Source: JADFUZ01 sp034430415 (GTDB taxonomy: Bacteria; Chloroflexota; Dehalococcoidia; GIF9; AB-539-J10). From it: 13,279 nt of DNA. Positions 1 through 5,398 of this stretch are shown here, piece by piece; position 1 is the first letter of the stretch; every line of letters starts with the position of its first letter. The stretch spans positions 1 to 13,279 of the forward strand of contig DAOUEN010000045.1 of assembly GCA_034430415.1 (NCBI GenBank). Reading direction: 5' to 3'. The notes under the pieces are model-generated. The model ran no database searches. It was not told where the DNA came from and saw only the letters and a list, made by a program, of their open reading frames with translations. Position numbers and translations under genes: made by a program.

Positions 1-374
1 TTGCCCGGAAAGACAGAGAGCAGCGGGCCGAGTGGAATAAGAAGGGGTTGCGCTTCTTCGACGCCCCGGCAGCGTTCATCCTCTATGCCGAGGATTTCCT
101 GGATGCCCTGCGCACCGAGTTCGACATCGCCCTCATCACGCAGTCCATCTGCCTGGCCGCCCTCAACTACGGACTGGGTACCTGCATTGTCAAGCAGGCC
201 ATACTGTACCCCGACGCCGTCAAGGAGCTGGCCCGCATACCCGAGTCGAAGCGCATCATAGCCGCCGTCGCCATCGGCTACCCCGACCCCGGCCACCCCG
301 CCAACAGGGTGCAGAGCGACCGGGAGCCGGTGGACAACATCACCCTGTGGCGCGGCTTCGACCCGGAGCCCTAG
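1..374 (+). CDS. Nitroreductase-family protein, 3' part only
   Basis: The reading frame is already open at base 3 and gives 123 C-terminal residues; the true start lies left of the window. The fragment shows the C-terminal half of a flavin-dependent nitroreductase-like fold. It has a DAPAAFILY strand, then a helix with ITQSICLAALNYGLGTCIV (the Q...A...GLGT pattern of this family), then a strand IIAAVAIGYPD, and an ending NRVQSDREPVDNITLWRGF that matches the usual family tail. Such proteins bind FMN as dimers and reduce nitro groups, quinones or enones with NAD(P)H; the substrate cannot be told here. The N-terminal FMN-binding arginine motif is outside the window. The gene converges on the DUF2284 gene and its TAG stop overlaps that gene's stop, so no terminator fits between them. 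Family call is firm; function is open. Confidence 0.85.
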   Translation, partial: ARKDREQRAEWNKKGLRFFDAPAAFILYAEDFLDALRTEFDIALITQSICLAALNYGLGTCIVKQAILYPDAVKELARIPESKRIIAAVAIGYPDPGHPANRVQSDREPVDNITLWRGFDPEP

Positions 375-991
375 TATATGAGCACCAGCCCCATGGTTGA
401 CACCCGGGGGACATCCTCTAGCTTGCTGGACTGTCCCACGGGATACATCTCCCAACCCTGCCGGATTGCCATTCTGTAGGCATCCATCCCCAGGGCATGC
501 ATGGCGGGCCTGGCCCTGTAAGGATAGCGGCAGCCCTGCCCCGGCGCCATGGCGCTGCACTCCTGGTCGCTACAGAAGATGTCCTTGCATCCCGAGCCGC
601 CGAACCCCATGGCCAGATAGTAGCCATCGTAGAACGCCTCAGCCTCGATCTTCGACACGATCTCCGGTGTCTTCACCTTGATGGTGTGGTCTATGTCCGC
701 CTGCTGTCCCGAGCTGACGGCCAGCCTGAAGAATACAGAATAGCTGAAACCGCCGACCAGCTTTCGCACTCGGTCCAGGTCCATGACGTGGGGAGGGCAG
801 TTCACATTGGTGCCGTACTGGGGGCACATGGGGAACTTGCACTTGGCCTGCGCCCTCTCGTCGATAAGGACTTCGTCGGCGGTGATGACGCTGGCATCCG
901 TAGCGCCGAGCTCGAGGGCCATCTGCCGGTACCTCTCCAGGTCCCGGCGCAGCTCCTCCTCGGGGACCCCGTCTTTGACTTTGCGTACCAT
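371..991 (-). CDS. DUF2284 predicted metal-binding protein
   Basis: A 206-residue cysteine-rich protein of the DUF2284 family, whose biochemical role is unknown; a metal or iron-sulfur site is usually assumed. Cysteines fall in two clusters: C51, C56 and C65 in CKFPMCPQYGTNVNCPPH, which is the family hallmark, and C135, C140, C145 and C154 in GCKDIFCSDQECSAM...GC. No signal peptide or membrane segment is seen, so it is probably cytoplasmic. I chose the ATG at 991 because AAGGAGGG sits 7 bases upstream. The frame stays open to 1081, but that upstream start would lie inside the -35 box of a good promoter at 1053-1081, so the longer form is unlikely. The gene has its own promoter and is probably a single-gene unit. 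The neighbouring nitroreductase may be functionally linked, but convergent order gives no support for co-transcription. Confidence 0.87.
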   Translation of the reverse strand: MVRKVKDGVPEEELRRDLERYRQMALELGATDASVITADEVLIDERAQAKCKFPMCPQYGTNVNCPPHVMDLDRVRKLVGGFSYSVFFRLAVSSGQQADIDHTIKVKTPEIVSKIEAEAFYDGYYLAMGFGGSGCKDIFCSDQECSAMAPGQGCRYPYRARPAMHALGMDAYRMAIRQGWEMYPVGQSSKLEDVPRVSTMGLVLIY

Positions 992-1052
992 GCTGCGTCC
1001 CTCCTTTGGAGCCTCCAGCGCCCCAGCCCCAGCCGATGATGCCGAACGCGGC

Positions 1053-1081
1053 ATTCTATCCAAGGGAGTAAGCCGGGTCAA
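1053..1081 (-). promoter_or_regulatory. Sigma70-type promoter of the DUF2284 gene
   Basis: On the minus strand a -35 box TTGACC (1081-1076) and a -10 box TAGAAT (1058-1053) are separated by exactly 17 bases. Each box matches five of six consensus positions. The expected transcription start is near 1046, giving a 5' leader of about 55 bases before the ATG at 991, with the AAGGAGGG site inside it. The same TAGAAT -10 sequence recurs in the SDR promoter at 8605-8610. Called from sequence only. Confidence 0.7.
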
Positions 1082-1129
1082 GGCGGGCGCTCTCTGTCGG
1101 CCGCGCCGGCGCCCGTCGGTGTCGCCAGG

Positions 1130-1510
1130 CTAGCTGCTGGGCGACGGCTGCTCCTGTGATGCTGGCCGGCTTCTCGCGCAGCGCCTAGCATCGAATATCT
1201 GCCATACCCACAGCGAGACCAGCCCCAGAAAGGACATGACTCCCATGATGAGGAAGGCCTCAGCGGCCGCCGGTGGCTCGCCTATCGGCTGGCCCAACGG
1301 CGGGATGATCAGATGGCACATCGACCACGCGGTGAGGCAGAACAGGCCGCCTGCCGCCAGCCCCCATCCCCCCAACATCAGCAGCAGTCCGCGGCGCACC
1401 CTCCCGGCGTACAGGTGTCCTATGCCGAGGCAGCATACCAGCCCCGGCAGGGCAGCCAGCAGCGCTGCCGTCCTCGCATTCCTGGACTTCTGCCCCTCAG
1501 CATCCTCCAT
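1130..1510 (-). CDS. TM2-domain-like small membrane protein
   Basis: A 126-residue protein with a short hydrophilic N-terminus (about residues 1-13), three likely membrane segments (about 14-32, 41-66 and 84-107) and a basic, serine/proline-rich tail. The motif GIGHLYAGRVRRGLLLML at the first loop is the GxGxxYxGxxxxG turn typical of TM2-like proteins, and WVWQIFDARRCA at the end of the last segment also fits that group. Function is unknown for most members. The ATG at 1510 is the only sensible start: no in-frame start codon lies just upstream, although the nearest GGAGG is rather far (15 bases). It lies 142 bp downstream of the HEAT/zinc-ribbon gene on the same strand and may be co-transcribed with it. 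I saw no clear promoter of its own in the gap. Confidence 0.72.
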   Translation of the reverse strand: MEDAEGQKSRNARTAALLAALPGLVCCLGIGHLYAGRVRRGLLLMLGGWGLAAGGLFCLTAWSMCHLIIPPLGQPIGEPPAAAEAFLIMGVMSFLGLVSLWVWQIFDARRCARSRPASQEQPSPSS

Positions 1511-1652
1511 CTTTCGCCGTGGCTGCCTCCTCGGAGGTCTCCCCCTCTGTGACGCGGCGCCCGCACTCTCCAGCCGCCGCAGGCGCCACGTAAGTCCGTT
1601 CGGCGCCCTCAGTCCAGGGGATGACCCGGACTCATTGCCATTCCACCGCTGC

Positions 1653-2801
1653 TTATATGGCTACTTGCTTGCCCTCTCTGATGAGATCCTTGTTGGCCTG
1701 CCTAAACATCTGCGCGTACCGCGGATTTCGGAACTTGAACGTCAGCCTCACGTTGTCCAGCATGCCCACTGTAGTCACCTCGGCCGATACTGCTTCCTGC
1801 TCGCTACGCCCGAGCACCTTCTTCACCTTGCGGCGGCATCCCTTGCAGTACGGCACCTCCGTCGCATACTCCAGGAGCTTCTGTTCCATACGTCCCGCCA
1901 CGGCAGTAAACGACAGGACATGGCTGGCAGAGATCTTATAGTAGTCGGATGCGGTCACCGCTGCCAGACAGAGGCAGCAGCAATTGGGCCATACGACGCC
2001 CGTGCTGGCGCCGCGGTGCAGGTAGATCACCGCCTTCTCCTCCGGAGAGTCGACCACTGCGGCAGGCGTCTGCTCCACCAGTTTGCCGTGCTCCACGTTG
2101 AGATTCACCCCGCAGAAATGGCACTTCACCGGGCTGGCGTCCCAGAAACCCAGGCTGGTCCCGCAGACAGGGCACGCTCCCTTTATCTCCTTGGCTGCGC
2201 TGCCCTTGATCCTGTTGATAGCCCGGCGGATCTCGGCGACGTTGTCCGCGCTCTCTCCATACTGGAGGCTCTGTACCAGAATGCCGGCGGCCCTTCCTCC
2301 GCCTATATTGCCCAGTGCCTTCACCGCCTCCTGCCGGACTAAGAAATTCTCGTCCCGCAGGGCCGGGGCGACCGCGTCGGCAGCCTCTTCGCCCAGCTTT
2401 CCCAGGGCGCTGACCGCCTCTCTCCGGACGTAGTGGTATTCCCGGTGCTCCCTCACGAGACGTCCCAGAGGCTCGACGGCTCTCCGGTCTCCTATCCGTC
2501 CCAGCGCCTCTATGACTCCGAACAGGACGGTCTCGCTCTTGTTCCCCAGTGTCTGGACAAGCGGCATGACGGCGGGCTCGCCTATTCCCGTCAGGCTCCT
2601 TACCGCCGCCGACCTGGAGCTGTCGTTGCGCATCGAGCCTATGGCATTGACCAGGAGCGGCACCGCGCTCGCGCCCCCCACCTCGCTCAGCGCCTTCACC
2701 GCCTCGCTGCGAACGCGCGAGTCGTCGTGCTCCAGAGCCCTAACAAGGCCCTTGAAGTCCTTCCTTTCCTTCAACTCCCTGATATTCGGCTTCGAACCCA
2801 T
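1653..2801 (-). CDS. HEAT-repeat protein with C-terminal zinc-ribbon modules
   Basis: A 382-residue soluble protein. Residues 8-200 form about six HEAT-like helical repeats of some 31 residues, for example VRSEAVKALSEVGGASAVPLL and VRQEAVKALGNIGGGRAAGIL, of the PBS-lyase/HEAT type used for protein-protein contact. Residues 210-230 form a zinc ribbon (C210-x2-C213 and C227-x2-C230). A second cysteine set follows: C274, C275, C276 and C278, then C319-x2-C322 in VPYCKGCRRKV. The end, FKFRNPRYAQMFRQAN, resembles tails I recall after similar VPYCxxC modules, but I cannot name that domain. The ATG at 2801 is set by GAGGAGGT 6 bases upstream. The gene follows the larger HEAT gene by 78 bp on the same strand, so the two are probably one operon. 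Likely an adaptor; no catalytic motif is seen and no partner is known. Confidence 0.85.
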   Translation of the reverse strand: MGSKPNIRELKERKDFKGLVRALEHDDSRVRSEAVKALSEVGGASAVPLLVNAIGSMRNDSSRSAAVRSLTGIGEPAVMPLVQTLGNKSETVLFGVIEALGRIGDRRAVEPLGRLVREHREYHYVRREAVSALGKLGEEAADAVAPALRDENFLVRQEAVKALGNIGGGRAAGILVQSLQYGESADNVAEIRRAINRIKGSAAKEIKGACPVCGTSLGFWDASPVKCHFCGVNLNVEHGKLVEQTPAAVVDSPEEKAVIYLHRGASTGVVWPNCCCLCLAAVTASDYYKISASHVLSFTAVAGRMEQKLLEYATEVPYCKGCRRKVKKVLGRSEQEAVSAEVTTVGMLDNVRLTFKFRNPRYAQMFRQANKDLIREGKQVAI

Positions 2802-2839
2802 CTGGATACCTCCTCAGTATCTCGACGGCGCCGAGGCCC

Positions 2840-2884
2840 CGATTGACGCCGCCGGCACTCACCTCTCAGTTTGGCCAGCTCAAA
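2840..2884 (-). repeat. 45-bp leader repeat, copy A
   Basis: This segment upstream of the 382-aa HEAT gene matches 4696-4740 (copy B, upstream of the 578-aa HEAT gene) at 35 of 45 positions without gaps, with an exact CTCTCAGTTT core on the plus strand. Eight of the ten differences are transitions. Copy A overlaps the stop codon of the larger HEAT gene (TGA at 2882-2880) and ends 38 bases before the downstream ATG. It may be a regulatory element or a scar of duplication. Confidence 0.6.
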
Positions 2885-4616
2885 GGGCCTCGAGCGAGCT
2901 GCCGCACTTGAAGCACGCCTTGCCGCCGTTGGGATGGGCCGGCGCGTGGTTGAACAGACAGTCCATGCAGTAGACGCGCTTGCAGCCCTTACACCGAAAC
3001 CCGCGTCGGTTCTCCAGTTTCACCAGCTTGGAGACACCGCCCGCAAACCCTGGTGGAGGTTGAGGTTTCTGCGTCAAGGGGTGGACGGTCCAGCCCTCTT
3101 GTTTCACCTTCTTCACATAATCCTTGGTCGATAGCGTCTCCTTGTTGCAGCGCTCACACTTGTTCGCACCGGCTTCTTCCGCCTTCCTCTTGCTGCTCCG
3201 TCTGAGCGGCGTCACGCGCAGGGGGACCTTGCCCGTTTCCCACCAGTACTTCGCATCCGCTGCGGCTACTTCCAGGTCCAGCTTCCGCAGCCTGGCCCCC
3301 TGCTCGCAGACCAGGATCGGCCCGGCACGGTAGAACCCAGTAAGCCCGACCCCGCTGGCGCGCATCTGCTCCTGTAGCCTCTCCATGGCTTCCGCGACAG
3401 ACTTCATGGTCGGACACCTGCGTCGAAAGTCGACGAGCTCCTGGTCGATATACAGGTATCCGGTGCCGCGGGGAATTACGACCTCCGGACACGGACAGTT
3501 GTCGTCGGAGCAGCGCCCATCCCCGGCAGGGACGTCGCATTCGAAGTACTCCATTGCCTCGCCCCTTTTTCCGGCCGCCACCGCTTCCCGGGGCCTCTTC
3601 CTGGCTCCGCTCTTCTTCTCGATTTCCTCCAGGGCGTCCTGCCCCGCTCCCCGAACATCCTTGTCCTTGTCCTTCAGAGCGTGAGTCGTTATGGGGTCCA
3701 CCGCCCTTACATCCCCTATGCCTCCCAGGGCCCATGCCGCCTGCGCCCGGACGGTGCTGTTTCCGTCCTGTAGAGCTTCAATGAGGGGTTCCACCGCTCT
3801 CGCGTCCCCTGTAGTCCCGAGAATCCACGCCGCTTCACTTCTGGCGCGCCAGTCTTCGTCCTTCAGGGCCCCGACGAGGGGCATTATCACCGGGTCTCCC
3901 ATGCCCGCCAGAAAGGCGAAACCCTCTGCTATTTCGTGGCGAACGAGGTCGTCCTTGTCCTTCAGGGCCTGAATGAGCGGGCCCACCACCCTCATGTCGC
4001 CCATCCTTCCCAGACAGTACCCCGCCTTGAGCCGGGTATCTTTGTTCTTGTCGTTCAAGGCCTGGAGAAGGAGTTCCACCGCCCTTTCGTCTTTCATCTC
4101 TGCCAGGGCCTCTGTCGCCGCCTCTCCGACGTCCCCGTCCTTGTCGTACAGGGCCCGGACGAGGGGTTCCACCGCTCTTCCGTCCTTTGTCTTTCCAATG
4201 GCCTTTGCTGCCTTCTTCCTGACGGCGCCGTCTTCGTGCTTCAGGGCCTCTATCAGCCCTTCGACGTCGCCTTCGGCCGCCAGCTTCGCTACGTTTGGCT
4301 TGTGCTTTGCTGGCTCCGGGGCAATCCCTTTGCCTTCTTGAGCCAGGCTCTGCCAGTATTCGAAGGGATGTGTTTTGCTCTCCAGCTCCTTGCGTTGAGC
4401 GGGAGCTTTCTCCAGCCTCATGTGCGTGACTATGCCCTTATCGAGTTTGCTCCCGAACCAGTCTCCCTTCGGCCTTAGATACCATTTCGACCGGCACTTG
4501 ACACAATGGAGATAGTCTTTGCCGATTCCGCTTATCTCATAGCCTGAGGATGAGTGACAGATAGGGCATCTTGGGAGGGCCTTCTTCATGCACTCTTGAA
4601 GCTCCTCTTTGTTCAT
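2880..4616 (-). CDS. Zinc-ribbon / HEAT-repeat / zinc-finger protein
   Basis: A 578-residue protein in four parts. Residues 17-41 are an N-terminal zinc ribbon (C17-x2-C20, C38-x2-C41, followed by KWYL). Residues 117-334 are seven tandem HEAT-like repeats of about 31 residues with a strongly periodic D-x-RAVEPLxxAL-x-D pattern. Residues 355-472 are a domain I do not recognise, with C360, C369, the CPCP at 374-377, IPRGTGYLYID, C401 and C437. Residues 487-571 are an eight-cysteine finger (CERC, CKGC, CMDC, CFKC, with H557 and H561) whose spacing recalls RING or treble-clef folds. The ATG at 4616 has GGAGG 7 bases upstream; an in-frame start at 4646 lacks such a site. It is probably the first gene of an operon with the 382-aa HEAT protein. 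It looks like a scaffold or recruiter, with no visible enzyme motif. No signal peptide or membrane helix is seen. Confidence 0.82.
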   Translation of the reverse strand: MNKEELQECMKKALPRCPICHSSSGYEISGIGKDYLHCVKCRSKWYLRPKGDWFGSKLDKGIVTHMRLEKAPAQRKELESKTHPFEYWQSLAQEGKGIAPEPAKHKPNVAKLAAEGDVEGLIEALKHEDGAVRKKAAKAIGKTKDGRAVEPLVRALYDKDGDVGEAATEALAEMKDERAVELLLQALNDKNKDTRLKAGYCLGRMGDMRVVGPLIQALKDKDDLVRHEIAEGFAFLAGMGDPVIMPLVGALKDEDWRARSEAAWILGTTGDARAVEPLIEALQDGNSTVRAQAAWALGGIGDVRAVDPITTHALKDKDKDVRGAGQDALEEIEKKSGARKRPREAVAAGKRGEAMEYFECDVPAGDGRCSDDNCPCPEVVIPRGTGYLYIDQELVDFRRRCPTMKSVAEAMERLQEQMRASGVGLTGFYRAGPILVCEQGARLRKLDLEVAAADAKYWWETGKVPLRVTPLRRSSKRKAEEAGANKCERCNKETLSTKDYVKKVKQEGWTVHPLTQKPQPPPGFAGGVSKLVKLENRRGFRCKGCKRVYCMDCLFNHAPAHPNGGKACFKCGSSLEAL

Positions 4617-4695
4617 TCTTCCACCTCCAGGTGCTGCATACCCCACCCTGACCCCATGTGAACTGCCGCCGGACTATCCGGAGGGCAGCCTTACT

Positions 4696-4740
4696 CGATG
4701 GCCGTCGCCGACACTCGTCTCTCAGTTTAACCAACTCGAA
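4696..4740 (-). repeat. 45-bp leader repeat, copy B
   Basis: Partner of the segment at 2840-2884 (35 of 45 positions identical). It lies 79 bases upstream of the ATG of the 578-aa HEAT gene and is not within a gene. The base that would complete the TGA stop seen in copy A is changed here (CGA). The sequence just beyond copy B (4741-4765) shows only faint gapped likeness to the 3' end of that HEAT gene, so a decayed upstream paralogue is possible but unproven. Confidence 0.6.
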
Positions 4741-4840
4741 TCGCCGATTTCAAGGCCCCCGCCCCCTGTCTCACGGTCGCTGTTACCGGAGGCGGTATCG
4801 GTGTCTTCCAGAGAGTGCCGCCCGACCTGTTTCAACCCCC

Positions 4841-4859
4841 CGCCGCCGGTCCGGCGGCG
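4841..4859. repeat. GC-rich perfect inverted repeat
   Basis: CGCCGCCGG and CCGGCGGCG flank a single T at 4850, a perfect 9-bp inverted repeat. It lies upstream of the leftward HEAT operon. There is no T-run on either side on either strand, so it is not a typical intrinsic terminator. It could be a protein-binding palindrome, or chance in a C/G-rich stretch. Confidence 0.45.
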
Positions 4860-5042
4860 CCGCGCAAATCCCCTCAGACCCCTCTAACAGCCAAATCCTG
4901 GCCCTCTTTTCATCACAGAAGGAAAACCACACCCCCCTCTCTTTCCCCTCCCCCATCCGTCCTTCACCAGCACTATGAGAGTCCCGTCCAGGTCTCTCTG
5001 AGCCGACAATGGTTCAATACCTCACAGTTAGCCTGGCCCCCC

Positions 5043-5080
5043 AGAATAGTTCCGATAACTATCGTTATCGGAACTATTCT
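5043..5080. repeat. Perfect 17-bp inverted repeat with 4-base loop
   Basis: The arm AGAATAGTTCCGATAAC (5043-5059) is exactly complementary to 5064-5080, with TATC as the loop. It is AT-richer than its surroundings. On the minus strand it is followed by a G-run rather than T's, so it is a poor intrinsic terminator. It touches the degenerate end of the terminal CRISPR repeat. It may be a small mobile palindrome, an operator or a transcript-stabilising hairpin; nothing in the sequence decides between these. Confidence 0.8.
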
Positions 5081-5167
5081 CCCATCCCCACATGCGTGGG
5101 GAATACGACACCCTGATTAAAAGTCAGGTGCTCTGCTTCGGTTCACCCCCACATGCATGGGGAACAC
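5078..5167 (-). CRISPR. Orphan type I-E-like CRISPR: two repeats, one spacer
   Basis: Read on the minus strand, repeat 1 (5167-5139) starts GTGTTCCCCATGCATG and ends TGGGGGTGAACCG. Repeat 2 (5106-5078) starts GTATTCCCCACGCATG, continues TGGGGATG and then loses the GAACCG end. The repeat length (29), spacer length (32, 5107-5138), the CCCCAY-GCAT-GTGGGG stem and the TGAACCG 3' handle all match type I-E arrays. Over the first 24 bases the copies agree at 21 positions, and the C-to-T change in the stem keeps a G-T (wobble) pair. The degenerate end falls on the last repeat in transcript direction, as is usual for the leader-distal repeat. No cas gene lies within 5 kb to the left or 8 kb to the right, and no AT-rich leader is obvious at 5168-5300. 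It is probably a remnant or a stand-alone element. Confidence 0.77.
5107..5138 (-). other. CRISPR spacer identical in form to tRNA-Lys(UUU) anticodon region
   Basis: On the minus strand the spacer starts AAGCAGAGCA, continues CCTGACTTTTAATCAGG and ends GTGTC. From about its third base this reads as tRNA positions 19-48. It has the 3' D-stem strand GAGC, the anticodon stem CCTGA/TCAGG around the seven-base loop CTTTTAA (anticodon TTT, U33 and A37 in place), and the variable loop ending at C48. The likeness stops at the repeat borders: no T-arm, acceptor stem or 5' half follows. It is therefore a spacer derived from a tRNA gene, not a tRNA gene. A guide from this array would have the same sense as the tRNA, so it would pair with the template strand of the gene and not with mature tRNA. 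Confidence 0.75.
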
Positions 5168-5310
5168 GAGTTTTCGCCAGAAGAACCCGGCTCGTATCAG
5201 GTAATCGGCCGAGCTGTGCGGCCAATAGTCATTGTACTCCTGCCTCCCTGCTTCCACAATATGCATTAGCTGCTGGTCCGGCACAATGACGCCAGATGAC
5301 CCCAAGCTCT

Positions 5311-5339
5311 TTGACACGAACCGTCGAGAGGGCTACACT
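5311..5339 (+). promoter_or_regulatory. Sigma70-type promoter of the DUF362 gene
   Basis: A perfect -35 box TTGACA (5311-5316) is followed after 17 bases by TACACT (5334-5339), which matches four of six -10 positions. The expected start is near 5346, leaving a leader of about 53 bases to the ATG at 5399. Confidence 0.7.
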
Positions 5340-5398
5340 TAGCGCTTCAGCCGGCAGGTTGGGACACACTGAACGCGGCCCCGAGGGGCAGGAGCACA

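Larger units (their letters stand above)
4617..5398. other. 782-bp intergenic region with orphan CRISPR and hairpins
   Basis: No convincing gene fits here. It should hold the promoter of the leftward HEAT operon and does hold that of the rightward DUF362 gene. In order it contains leader repeat copy B (4696-4740), a GC-rich hairpin (4841-4859), a C/T-rich tract at about 4930-4970, a perfect 17-bp-arm hairpin (5043-5080), a two-repeat CRISPR (5078-5167) and the DUF362 promoter (5311-5339). The base composition shifts from C-rich to more mixed around 5040, which fits a patch of different origin. Confidence 0.7.

Noticed and set aside
992..1081. N-terminal extension of the DUF2284 protein
   Set aside because: The extension covers the promoter -35/-10 boxes and lacks a ribosome binding site, while the ATG at 991 has a strong one.
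1611..1632. Hairpin AGTCC...GGACT with inner GGG/CCC downstream of the 382-aa HEAT gene as a terminator
   Set aside because: No T-run follows on the minus strand, and the same-strand TM2 gene follows closely.
1236..2342. Long plus-strand open frame opposite the HEAT and TM2 genes
   Set aside because: It spans two well-supported minus-strand genes and has no ribosome binding site or domain; it is a GC-rich shadow frame.
5107..5138. A tRNA-Lys gene
   Set aside because: Only about 30 bases around the anticodon arm are present. The acceptor stem, 5' D-arm half and T-arm are missing, and CRISPR repeats begin at both borders.
5200..5228. A third, decayed CRISPR repeat in the right register
   Set aside because: Only 13 of 29 positions match the repeat, concentrated in a GC palindrome; too close to chance.
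5168..5317. Short minus-strand open frame entering the CRISPR repeat
   Set aside because: It looks faintly protein-like, but it lacks a ribosome binding site, starts with GTG inside the DUF362 promoter and ends within the array. The tail translated from the repeat (FPMHVGVN) is a known artefact of type I-E repeats.
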